A stretch of 64,000 nt of DNA from Glandiceps talaboti (lineage: Eukaryota > Hemichordata > Enteropneusta > Spengelidae), in assembly GCF_964340395.1 (NCBI RefSeq), contig NC_135564.1, forward strand, positions 10,565,391 through 10,629,390, read 5' to 3'. A program made the translations under genes and the position numbers. The notes beneath the pieces were generated by a model, which was not told the origin of the DNA, searched no databases, and worked only from the letters and a program-made list of their open reading frames with translations. Below are positions 21,122 to 33,300 of this stretch, piece by piece (position 1 is the first letter of the stretch; each line of letters starts with the position of its first letter).

Positions 21122-24100
21122 TTAGTAGTTATCATAGACATCTCTTTGTCTTTCAGTGAATGCCTTCTTAAAACTGTCATCAAAGAGTTCAAGGTCCTTG
21201 TCATCACGGATAACACCCTATTGGAGAAAACACATAATAAACAAACATTTAGAAAGGATCATGGTAATTCAAAAGGGAACTTGCAATCCATACTGAGCAT
21301 GCTCAGATGCAAAGGACTGTGGGATTATCTGTACTTATCAAACTATGTAAAAATACTGTTGACAATACTGATCGATTGATAATTATTATATTTCCCATGA
21401 TGCAACATTCAATATGGTGGATTTGCAACTTCCCTATCATAGCCATAGTTGTTGTAACTGGCTCTCATTCTGCATTATATCTTATAATTACACACCCCCA
21501 GTTGGGTGACATCTCTAATAGGACATTACATGAATCTAGTCTTGCAAAACTTATACTTATTAAACTTATAGATATACCTACACAACTGTAAAGGAATGGT
21601 TAAGACTATGGGAAGACCGATGCTTTGTTTATATTTTTTGCTGACTTCCAGAGTATGTTTTCATTGATTTCAACTCTCAATGACAGTATAATTATATTGT
21701 TTAACTTTAACTGAGGGTGCCACTATCACTGCTTTACATACTTGAATACATGCAACAATTACAGTTGGGGTTTGTGTCTGTCTTGGCTTATCGAAACTAA
21801 TCTTGCCACAGTTGTACACAAATCACAGTACACCATGATCCAAAAGGTACACTGCATGTGTCTTGCCTTTAAAAGTTGAATTTCCGAAATAGTTTATCAT
21901 GGGCTAAATTCCTATCTGTAACTTTAACCTATGCACTATGACCTCTGAATTTTATTTACCTTTGGTAGATATCCCAAGAGTTTAGTTGCATGTTCTCGGA
22001 GAAGCTTCTGTCTTTCCTCTTCAATAATTTGTCTACGTAGTCTTTCGAGATCTTCATCATGTTGGCGATCTGCCAATTCTCTTTGTTTGTCTGCTACAAA
22101 TTGAGCTCTTCTGTCCTCCAATAATTGCTCCACAGCTCGTTTGTGTTCCTGTTGTTTCATGCGGCGTTTCTGGGCATTCATTTGTTCTATGCGATCATCC
22201 TCTGCAAACTTAGCCAGCATCTTGAAATGAAAGGACATCAAAATATAAGAATGTTACAAAAATGTATCTAAGAGTACATATCTTTATATACACTTTCATG
22301 TAGGTTGCTTCATGTTGTCAACATTCACATCTTTAGATACACATCACAAAATATTTTAACATCTTAAAAATATGTCTTTAGTAGCAAAAATATGTATGAT
22401 GCATTCCAGCCCAATGTGAAATTCCATTTATTGACTCGATGTAAATTCAGTGACGAACAGACTGAATCAATTATGACAAGGACCTAGGAATGACCGACAA
22501 ACAGCTCAAAAGAGCGTAGCAGTCACTGTATATAAATTTGAGAACAGTTACTTTATCATCGTCATTGACGATTGTATGTGACTAAAATTTATGCTTCAAT
22601 CAATGCAGTTAGGTGTTGCCCTAGATACTGATCATTTGTGAAAATTACTGCAAAACTGTGCCATTTTGGTTGATTTCACTGGACAATGTAGGTTTTCTAC
22701 TAGTGCTCTCATTTCATCATGTATCACTGGCTAGATCATGGTACATCATGATATCTCATTGCCATATATAAAATTTACCTGTTTTCTGAATTCCTCCTCC
22801 TCTGCCAACTCAGCTTGTCTACGCATTTCTTTGAATTGTAGCTGTTCAGCATGTGTTCTACGTAGCTCAAGTCTCTGTCTGATTCGTCTCTCAAGTTCTT
22901 CCTTCTCTCTCTGTCTCTCTGCCTCTTCTTGTTCCTCAATGTAAAGTTCATTGCGAATACGGTCCATCTCTTCTTCAAATGCTTTCTTTTTAGCAATATC
23001 TTCACTCAGCTGTAAACAAAAAAAAACATGAAGAGTAACATTTATTAGTATTTTTATTTTGTCTTATTGTTGCTGTACATCGTACAAACTTTAAAGCGAG
23101 GCATTCAAAATCATTCCTATTTGATGTCTTCTCCAGTCAGAGGTGACTTTTAAATTGAATAAAATCCACAGTAATCTTTAGGATATTGAATTGTATATCT
23201 CACTAGCAGATAGTGGGCCACCCAAATTACTGTCCAACATTCCAAACATTCTGTCAACTTTGTGTCCTGGATCTTCAACTTTAAACAATCAGGGAGCCAT
23301 CAATAGGAATATACAGTTTACAGTTCCTGAATCACTTTGCGAGATCTTTGATGTATTTTACCTTCAAGTCTCAACAAGAGCACTTAATTTCTTGGTTAAG
23401 TCAAAGTGAGGAACTTTTTCATTAAAAATGATATTTTTCAATGTAATGAACTTTTCTTCTGAAAATATACTCACTTTTATACTCGGTGTATAAATGCATC
23501 AATAGGGAAAATCTTATAAAAAATACTACGAGTTCAGATGCCATTGCAGAATTACAAAAAGGTTAGCTTACCGCATCTTGTACTCTGGACATAGCTTCTT
23601 CTTTAGCTCTCTTAGCCTCCATACGTCCTTCCTCTCTTTGTTGTTGCACTTTGGCAAATTCCAGGATTCTCCTGTTTTCTTCTTCCAAACGTGCTTTTTC
23701 TTGTCTCTTCCAGTCTTCCCGGACTGTTTTGAATTCCTCTATGTATCTCTGAGTTGCTACTTGTTTTTCTCTTTCTCGCTGACGCTCTCTACAAAGATAG
23801 ACATTTGAGGTTGTTTTACATTGTGTCCCCAAAGGCACTTTCTCCCTTTACTACCACATTGTATCAACAAACTTTTATCAAAAGAAGACAGTGTTTTTGC
23901 TAAGGGTGGTAAGTAGGTAAAATCTACCTGAGTTCACTAGCCATTTTACCAGGGTTCTACCACAATAATGCTAGATTCTATAGCAAACCATTGTACTTTT
24001 ACTGCTTTCCCCATTTCTGTTACCGTGATTCCCAAACCTTGCCAAAAACACTGAAAATCAATGAGTTATTTCAAAGACATACAAAATCCCACCTAAACCA

Positions 24101-26980
24101 CTAATAATTAAATCACTCATACATACCCTTCAGAAATGAACTCCTATGCCATTCAAAATTTCTAAAAAAACAACAACTCACCTTTCATCTTCTTCGTAAA
24201 TCTTTCTGACAATTTCATCTATCATAAGTTTCTCCTTAAGGAATTCTTCATAAGCTTCTTGTTTCTTTCTTTCTTGTTCTTCCAACTGTGTTTCCAGTTC
24301 TTGTTGATAGCGTACACTTTCTTGCCACCTTTCTAGTTCCTTCTTACGTTCTTCATCTGCTGCCCTCTCTGATTCTTCTTTCATCATGCGTGAGATCTCA
24401 GCATCACGAGCCTGAGAAAATTAAGCAATGAAATCAAAATTTCCATCTATGATTAAAAGTATAAGTAACTGGTTAGCAATATTTCTGTAGTTGTTTTTGA
24501 GGAAGTAACAAATTATCTAAGCTATAAAATGGGTCATTTTTCTTCAAAATGCTTTTCATGCATAACTCTCTCCTTTTTAATGTCTACAAGCAGTCGTCCA
24601 ATTTCTTCCCTCACTATTATAGTATAGTTGGTTTCAACCACATGATTCTTGGATCACAAATGGTGTATATAAATTTTAAAAAAAATATTCCTTCTTACTG
24701 TCTTCTCGTACTTGACAGCATCCTTCTCGGCAATCTGTGCAGCTCGTTCTTTTGCCATATAACCTGCTTTCAATTTGGCCTCTAACTCTCTCAGCTCTAG
24801 ACTGTTTTCTCTGATTTGTTGTCTCATTTTTTCATCTCTCAGTGATTCCAGCTTGAGTTTTTCCAACTCCCTGCCAAGTCTTTCCTCTTGTTCTTGCTCA
24901 AGTTCACGTTGTCTTCTAATTTGTTCTGACTGTATTGGAAGATAATATAGTGATATAAAACATTTTGACAACCGACTGACTACTAAACAACTTGACTTTT
25001 GACATAATCACAATGTTTACCAACTCAAATACTAATTTTCTTTACCTCTAAGATGGCAATTACATCTACGTCAAAACCATGCAACTGACATGGGTAGGCA
25101 TTTGGATAATATTATATTACAGTATATAGCTACACAAAAATATCTTGGATTCTTGGGCCTGTTATATCACCAGGTTACATTATGTGGTCTTGGTATTATT
25201 ATTGTTCAAGTTTCTTAATCAATGCATAAACTATAACTTTCAATAAAGTGCCAAGGGCTGAACTATAATTTATAGGATACATGTAAAAATTAAAATATAC
25301 TTTCTGGGCGGAAACATGTGTCTTCTTAGAAGGGTTACTCCCAAAATGTCAACTATTTTTAACTTTGTAATAATACGTTCTTGTACCTCGACCAGGGGTT
25401 CTTATTACTTATGAGTAACGTTTCGCCTATTCAGGTCCAAGAATGTACTTATCACTACGTATTAATACATTTTACCGACCTCATGAATGTGTTCAAGGAT
25501 ATTTTTATTAACTTAAAAAAAGTTATTGGACTGAGAACATTTTAACAAGTTTTTGTATGTCATGTTTGTTTGTTAGTTATTCTGAAATCAAACATGAAGT
25601 GTTGAAATCTTGATTATGTATTGTGTGTGGTTGTTTCTTAGATTTCTTCACTGATTTTTCCTAATCATTCTAAAATAGAGATTCACATCCTACATTTGTA
25701 TGACAGATACAGGAATCAACCACTACTCTGATGAGTACAGGACATTGATAGATTCATCTAGCAAGTACACACATACTAACTACTTACCCTAATAATAGCT
25801 TCTTCAGTTTCTCTTTCATGCTGTTCTTGTTGCATACGTCTGATTAACCTTTTGGTTTCCACTCTCTCATCACTGGCCATGTTAGCTTCCAGCATCTTCT
25901 CATTACTGAGGCGTTTCACAGTATCTTCCCTGGCAATTTCCTTACGACGGCTTTCAGTCAGCATTTTCTGCTGCTGCGAGTGTGTTAACGTTCGCCGAAC
26001 AGTTGCCTGTTATTGTGAAGAGAGATAAATCTTTTAATATGAACGAATGAAGTGACATTGTTGAATTTCGTAATTTCTTAATTATGGTTGACTACTTTAA
26101 AATGAAAACCATTGGCAATGTGATGTAAAGAATGAGACAAAAGATGTAACTTAATGAAATTTGATTGAGAGTGTCCCAGTTGAATGTTATAAACACTTTT
26201 ATGATGATCAAAAGAAATGGGTAGGGGTGGGGGTGTCAATATGCAATGACAGTGGATCATTGTTTATTTATCAATCAAGCTCTTTGTTCTTACAATCATT
26301 GACAGTGATATGCATAAAGCAAATTCTTGAAAACACTAAACATTTCCCGTATTACAATTTGGCCCTTCAGCAATGAAGGCACACTTGTGACTTGGTTGTG
26401 ATCGACGTTTGGTTATGGTATATATACTTTTTAACATTTAAATATTTACGTCTGAGAACTTGAACAACTTAAGTAATTATCAGCCACTGAAATTGAAACA
26501 ATGTCTTCTATTAATTAAATAATCCTTGAGCGTCCAGGTAAACTGGTTCAGGTCACCAAACTTGTTCTGTTCGAAATCAGTAACGACTAACGTCAGGACT
26601 GTAGTTTACATTACACTTCATAAACACGGTAACATAACAATCTGTTTCTCGGACTTGTTCTAACCCGTCACAACGCACACGTGTTTTGAAAACATAGTCA
26701 TATTTGCTGATGATGACTAAACTATTTCTGTCATGAGGTGATTGGAGAAATTAACTGATTCAGATCGGATCTCATGGAAACTCAGTAAACACACAAATCG
26801 ACTGTAAAGGTCGTGTCGTTCGGTACTGATATGAATATAAACCCTGACTGATCAGAGCTGACGTGACGGAGAAGTCGCGCTGCTGTCGGTCAAATACTGC
26901 TGTGGTTTCTTAAAAATAAATAGTGCTAATGCAATTATTTTTCACAGACCTGATGGAAACCATCATACTTTACTTACCAT
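21122..26980 (-). CDS. MNS1: MNS1, meiosis-specific nuclear structural protein 1 (ciliary inner microtubule protein), complete
   Basis: Eight coding exons on the minus strand: 26980-26978 (ATG only), 26006-25788, 24929-24699, 24411-24182, 23788-23572, 23009-22779, 22220-21960 and 21217-21122. All junctions are AG/GT and every phase closes; the sum is 1488 nt, or 495 aa, the length I know for human MNS1. The product is almost entirely charged coiled coil (trichohyalin-plectin homology). Hallmarks are LKEKLMIDEIVRKIYEEDER, RYIEEF, EEENRRILEFAKVQQQREE, MLAKFAEDDRIEQMNAQK and HATKLLGYLPKGV. Known role: a filament-like protein inside axonemal doublet microtubules of motile cilia and sperm flagella, involved in left-right axis formation. 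The terminal exon (VIRDDKDLELFDDSFKKAF) was missed by simple frame calling but joins in phase. A possible AATAAA (minus strand) lies at 20786-20781. It is divergently transcribed from PSMB4. Confidence 0.95.
21258..21345. repeat. dispersed repeat C, copy 1
   Basis: Shares ACTGAGCATGCTCAGATGCA, AAAGGACT, TGGGATTAT and TTGCAATCC with 36830-36915, which is in the opposite orientation. The core TGAGCATGCTCA is itself a perfect palindrome. Confidence 0.8.
24930..25787. other. MNS1 intron with a retroelement-like stem-loop
   Basis: Intron between the second and third coding exons. On the minus strand, 25440-25408 reads GACCTGAATAGGCGAAACGTTACTC, split here as GACCTGAATAGG and CGAAACGTTACTC; this resembles the CTGA...CGAAAC words at other points in the window. 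No coding sequence was seen. Confidence 0.4.
26978..26980 (-). CDS. MNS1: MNS1 start-codon-only coding exon
   Basis: On the minus strand CCACAATG is followed directly by GTAAGTAAAG, a strong donor. The next exon opens in phase 0 with GCA ACT GTT (ATVRRTL). The first coding exon therefore contributes only methionine, and translation gives MATVRRTL, comparable with the MAT start of vertebrate MNS1. No better in-frame ATG precedes the 26006 exon, so this start is preferred. Confidence 0.8.
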
Positions 26981-27398
26981 TGTGGAAAATCTCTAATATA
27001 ACCCTTCGCTGGTGTAGAAATTATGAAAATTCTCCAGATCAGCTGAACAGTCGTGACACGAAAGATGGCTACCTGTGACTGTTATGGTGATTCGTAACCA
27101 GGAGAACAAACCTCGCTTTGAAAATACACCGCTATGTCATAGCTTGTGATTGGTCACCTGTGAGATCCCAAACATTTCACTAGGCAGGCGATGATTGGTC
27201 TATTTTACCCACCGCTCTCATTTTTCTGGTGTTTTTTTTTTTGTATAATTTCCATTTGATTTTACTTTGCTTTTCCTAAAAAAGTTATCAGTATCAATAC
27301 TTAATCAGAAGTGACCTTCAGCATGTGATCAAGGTTTTATAAATTTAGTCTTCTAACACTGATCACGTTATTTCTCGCGAGAGCACAATCAATACATC
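26981..27398. promoter_or_regulatory. shared divergent promoter of MNS1 and PSMB4
   Basis: Only 418 bp separate the two start codons, which point away from each other. Seen in sequence: GATTGG at 27148-27153 and 27193-27198, which are CCAAT boxes read towards MNS1, and a perfect TCTCGCGAGA palindrome at 27373-27382, 16 bases before the PSMB4 ATG. No TATA box stands out near either gene. Both 5' untranslated regions must be short and overlap or abut within this interval. That both genes are driven from here is inferred from spacing. Confidence 0.75.
27373..27382. promoter_or_regulatory. TCTCGCGAGA palindromic promoter element
   Basis: Perfect 10-bp palindrome just upstream of the PSMB4 start codon. 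The same motif is known from TATA-less, often bidirectional, housekeeping promoters in animals. It is rare by chance in AT-rich DNA. Confidence 0.7.
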
Positions 27399-30300
27399 AT
27401 GGCGGACTACAGTGGTTTCATGAACCATCAATTTTGGCAAAATGGACCAGCGCCTGGGTCATTTTACAACCTTCCCGGAGGTACTACATCTTCACAAAGC
27501 GGACCAATAAAACATACTCTGTAAGTTGCCAAAGTTTTATTCTATTCCTCAGTGAAAAACATGTGATTTTCATATTCTGTTGTCATTTACATCTGAGGAC
27601 GTGAGTCAGCAGCAATGTACTGCTTTGATATATTTGATGATATTATACCTTTTAATAGTTCGCACTGTAACACCTTCTAAAAGAAAGTACAAACCTTACA
27701 ACTTCATTGAGACAAGTCTTAGGTTGAGTATTTTCGCATTAACCTTTAAAATATAGTGCACAAAACAAAATTTATGAATGTAGCATAATCTTTAAAAGAG
27801 TATATAAATTATAATTATATTATTGTTAACTTTGAAATTTGATATGCAATATGTTATTGCAGTTGAAATATAAATGTATGGTCACGCCGGGGTGTTGGAG
27901 TTAAGGTTTAGGGATAGGAATAAGTTTTAAGACCCCAGAGATAAAATTGGTTTGTATGATCAACAATGAACAGTCACTATGCTATGCATTACTTGCCTCA
28001 TGCGCCGATACCACTGAGAAGTTTACATTTTAGTTGTAGTTTGAGTCTACAAGGACTTAGGTTGTCTGTAAATTTCAGGACAGTCATAGACCAAAACTAA
28101 GAGCACAACTAATAAATGGAATGAAATAAAATAAACAGTCACTGCGTAAAATAAATGATCTGTTTATTTAAATCCCAAATAAGATATGTAGCTAGACCAT
28201 ATTTAAAATGCAACAATTTGTATGTTCTACACATGTATGTATAACAATCAACATAATTTGCATGAACTTCAAGGAGTAAAGTGCAAAATTCACGATCAAT
28301 ACGTACCACATCTTCGACATTTTGAAGCAATTGATGAGACTGGATGGCGTGAATTATGCATGTCCGACGGTGGTGTACTCCAAGACCTGCTCTGACCAAC
28401 ATCCTCACTGAATTCCTGTGATCTTCATGAAAGTAATGATGGCCTCTTACACTGCATATATTTTGTGGACAATCTTATGCAAGGAAGCATTTCGTATCAT
28501 AAGAAGACTCGTTTTGAATGACCCCCAAAGTAACCCATAGTTCAGCCTGTCGGCCTGCAATATAACAATACTGACATTAGCGGAACTACCTAGCTTGAAT
28601 ACAAACGCGTATTTGTTGTACAGCCAGTCCACACACTTGCCAAACATTATACTCATACTTACAATTTCCATGTATTATGATTACTTTCAGTGATCCTATG
28701 ACAACTGGTACATCAGTCATTGGTTTGAAGTTTGACGGCGGCGTAATGATAGCAGCTGATACACTAGGATCATACGGTTCACTAGCAAGGTTTAGACAGA
28801 TTTCAAGGGTATATTCTATCAACAACAATACTATCATAGGAGGTTCAGGAGATATTGCTGATTTTCAGTTCCTAAAGAATAAGATTGAACAAATGATGTA
28901 AGTTGTGTATATTTCTTATGTCTGTGCCATATTCACTTAAGTATTTTCATTGAAAGGTTTGGTTTGGGTTTAGAATATTGTTTAAAAAAACACACTCTTT
29001 TTGGAATAGATATAATTCTTATTTCCATCCAAGGTATTAATTTGGAAGAGCTCATTAAAACCAGTTTCATTCAATCTGAAGTGAACTACATGTACATACA
29101 GAAATGTTTTTGCATTCATTTATAAGAATACTCCCTTAATCTGTGGACAAGAAAAAACATGTCTTGATATAAGAAATAATGTGAACAACATTATGGCACA
29201 ATTTTTGGTTACCTGTAAATTTGGAAAACCTAGTTTTCATGCCTCTTTGTTTATGTTCTACCACATCTTGCATATTGTTGAGTGAAATTTGCTTCTGACT
29301 AAACGTGTACACTAAGTTAGTCAAGTAAACTTAAAGGCCTCAGTGACAGACTACTATATGGCCATAAATAACAGATTGGACATATATAATGATATTATAA
29401 GTACCTTTTAATTCAATTAATTCAAACTTATTTCATGCATAAATTTCTCAAATTACAATGATTGATGGAGAATAAAATTATTATGCAAGTGCAGTATACA
29501 ATTAGATGTTATTCCCCAATATTTTTCTTCATAAAGCCAAGGAAAATACGAGTGACCTAAAGGGCGTTTGTCACTACGAGTTGCTACCCTAGGTCACGTG
29601 TACTTTCCAGCTGAATGAAGAAAATTATTGGAGATTATATTATAGCATTACCAATTCCAGTGAATTTTGTGACGTCATCGCTGTACATTATTACTGATAA
29701 TGTACTCCGTTATTGGGCATTGCGGCCCCGGAACGAGCATAACAATACAAGCTTATTTGTTCTGTTTCTTCATACGACTAGGCCCGTATTTTTTCGAAAT
29801 GTATGTCGTTACTTATGATTGTCATTTCCACTGTTTAAAAATACAACGCATTCATGAAACAAATTTGTGTTCACAGCAGTTCATTGGAGTGTATATGTGT
29901 GTGTACGTGTACGTACGTGTGTCGCTGTGATTAGTATTCAGCTTCCGGGCCGAACATGGCAGACGACGTTCAGCGCTGTGTATATTATACGTTGTTTTGC
30001 GTTTCTCGGTCTACAAATTCACTGGAATTGGCAAAACTATAAAATAATAACAATAATGTACGTCCTCCCAGTCCATAATGGACTCAAGCAAACTTTGCAC
30101 TCCATAATGGGCTCGGCTGTCGCCTCGCCCATTATGTCGTTCAAAGTTTGCTTTCGTCCATTATGGGCTGGGAGGGCGTACATTATTGTTTAAATAACAT
30201 AATTGTACCAGTGCCAGTAATATCAAAGAAAAATTGGGGAAAATAATGGCAATTTTGAGCGTTTTGACTCATTTCAAGCACAGCAGAACGAGTGATATAG

Positions 30301-33300
30301 ACATATGTTGTGATGTAGAATGACCAGCGTATATATATTCCATATTTTTCGTTGAACCTGTCACATGCATGGTATAATGATCACACATCTGTCTTTCCAG
30401 GATTGATGAGGATTGTTTGGATGATGGTCATGGTTACACACCGAAATCTATCTTTTCATGGTTAACCAGAGTTCTTTATAACCGAAGGTCAAAGTTCAAC
30501 CCATTGTGGAATGTCTATGTTGTTGGCGGAATGCAGGGTGATGAACCGTATGTAACAATTTGTGTTTTCCTCAAAAAGTTGACACAATTGTCAACACAGT
30601 TTGTGTTCAGAGTGAATAAACTTTAGCAAACAAATCTTAAACATTCACTGCTGCAATGAGACTTGCGAAAACTGCAAAACTTTGTTTATTCTGCCTTGCT
30701 ATCAGTATGTAGCTCAGGTCCCACGAGGCAATGCTTTCTTTTCCAGAATATACTAACTCTGTGAGTAGAAACGATAATTTTAACTGCATTATGTACAGTA
30801 CAGGTGAAGTAGTTGCAAGACTTGCCTACTTGTTATCCCCACAAGTTATAGTGTTCCCTTCCAATTGGTATTTTGATCAAGCTCTCTCAGTCCTGATAAC
30901 ACCCTCTATTATTTAGATTTGTGAGGAAATTCCAGGTTGTCCCAAGTCCTTTATAAAATGATGGATGATTCCTTGAAATCAATAAAAATCCATGTAGCAA
31001 TATACTTCATTGTTATGCCCATACACTATGTTCTTCAGACTCCAAGAGTCTTTCCTGTTGAAAGGGCGTGTATTGATTTCAGTGAAAAATTAGCAAATAC
31101 TGTAAATAACCTGGTCTTAGACCCGGTCTAAATTTCATGTATTCAAGGAGTTGCCATTCATCCATTTTAGTTAAACCTAGGTAACAATAGAGTAGTAGAG
31201 AGTGTTATTTAATGACTTGACAGTGGTATACTCAGTTTCTTGATGAGAATTGAAAAGTTTTCACTAGAACTTGCAAGAATAACAAGTAAAAAAGTTAAAT
31301 TAAACTATTTGTGTTGATGTATTTCAGATTCCTAGGCTATGTCAATCTGATAGGAACTGCTTACCAAGCTCCAACAATTGCCACTGGATTTGGTGGTTAT
31401 TTAGCACAGGTAAGTGAAATGAAGTATATCAATTTGTATGCTGTTTGAAGTCATAAACTGAATGTATCTCATGTCTTGAAGAAAACCCTACCTGATTTTG
31501 TTGAGATTTTGAGACATGTTCCTGCTTCTCAACCTTGGATGGGGTACATACAATGGCTTGATTGCAGATGTGGGGGTGGGAGGATGGCTGTGTGGATGGG
31601 TGGGTGGGTGGGTGGTTGGGGGTGGTGATGATTGATGATAATGATGATTGATGACAATGACAATGATGACGACGACGACGATGATGATGATGATGATGAT
31701 GAAGTAGTTTGTTTGTGTAACTGGCTTACCATTTTTTGATTAATTTTGGATATGGGAGCCAATAATTAAATTTATACAACAAAATGAATAGTCATTTAAA
31801 ATCACTCATAAAGTTGAACAAAATGTTCAATATGCAGTTGGATAGGGGGGAGGGGGGGGGGTGATGATGATGATGAAATAATGTCTCAAAAGTGACCTTC
31901 GGTTGCCATGGATATCCACTATTACAAGACATTTTCTATTTATTTTCAGCCAATGCTTAGAGATGCTTATGAAAAGAATAACAAAATGACCCTAGAGGAA
32001 GCCAAAGAAGTGATAACAAGATGTATGAAAGTTTTATTCTACAGAGATGCTAGATCATACAATAGGGTAAGTAGGAATATATGTGTTACAGGCCCACCTC
32101 AGGTTAGGATTTAATATGTAGGTGTTTGGCAGAGATATAGAAAAACTTGGTCCAGAACAGAAATTCTCCTATGTAATCTGTATTGAGATAACACTTATGC
32201 AATTGATTGAAACATAGCCCTTTAGGGTTGTCGGTGGCCGAGCGATTAGCTCGTACACCTCTTACCTCTGCAGTCTGAGTTTGAACCCGCCAGGTGTTGG
32301 CCGGGTTTGATTAAAAATTCAACCAGGTCTGCATGTAAGAAGGGTGATGCTCAGTTTGACCCTGTCGAATAACGCAGGTTTTCCCCGGGTACTCCAGTTT
32401 CCTCCTGCCTTTTCAACACTAGGGTGCTGCTCTTGTGGCGACCATTCAAAAAATTTCCGAATTTATTTGGACGAATAAAGTTTTATTATTGATTAAAGTG
32501 GCCATATGGATGAGGATTGGAGGTAGTTATTTTGGATTTTTAATTTATAAAACAATTTTATTATAGCTTCCTACTTGAAAAGTCAATGTGAAGCAACCTT
32601 TACTAAGTCTGTGTTTATAACTCAATGCATTATTAAAAGCTAAACTATGTGTAAAAAGTTAAAGATTTTACACATTAATTAATCTTTTGCAATTTATTGA
32701 GTTCCAGACAAGGATTTGGCATATGTTGTTTCACATTGATTTTTCAAGTAGGAAACCATAATAAAACTGTTTTATAAATTAAAAATCCAAAATAACTACC
32801 TCCAATCCTCATCCATATATGACCACTTTAAGTCCTACAACCTCATATCACATGTAGCTACTGATATAGATGAAAGGAAAATCAAATGATGGTAGATAAG
32901 AGTGGTGTCATCTATCAGTTACCTTGTGGGTTATGTGGTGCAGCATACATCGGTGAATCGGAATACACCTTGTCAGTGAGATTGAAAGAACATGAACATT
33001 ACTGCAGCAGACCTAGCGATACAGTTAGTACAGTGACAGTAGCCCAACATATCATCAAACAAGGACATCAAATCCTAGGGATATGATTACTGTTATTGAT
33101 AGAGAGACTTAACTGGTACAAGTGTGACATCTAAGAGACTGTTTACATCAAGAGTTGGCCCAGAACAGAGATGAAGGATGATATTTTCTCACTTAAGATC
33201 TGTAGGCACATTCTCTGTGATCCCATCACTTTGTGCACCATCTATTATCGAGTGAACAGACAGTTTGTTGTAAAAAGCTCTCAAATTATCAAATTATGGT

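Larger units (their letters stand above)
28898..30400. other. PSMB4 intron 2 with two palindromic elements
   Basis: 1.5-kb intron. It holds a family B element (29511-29645) and a 138-bp near-perfect hairpin (30051-30188). No coding sequence belongs here. Confidence 0.7.

Noticed and set aside
22738-23808. Plus-strand Ser/Leu-rich frames
   Set aside because: Antisense of the Glu/Arg-rich MNS1 coiled-coil exons.
29867-30193. 108-codon plus-strand frame
   Set aside because: Runs through the 138-bp hairpin element within a PSMB4 intron; no similarity and no phase relation to PSMB4.
32220-32300. Functional tRNA gene
   Set aside because: Boxes A and B are present but the acceptor stem does not close and a SINE body follows directly.
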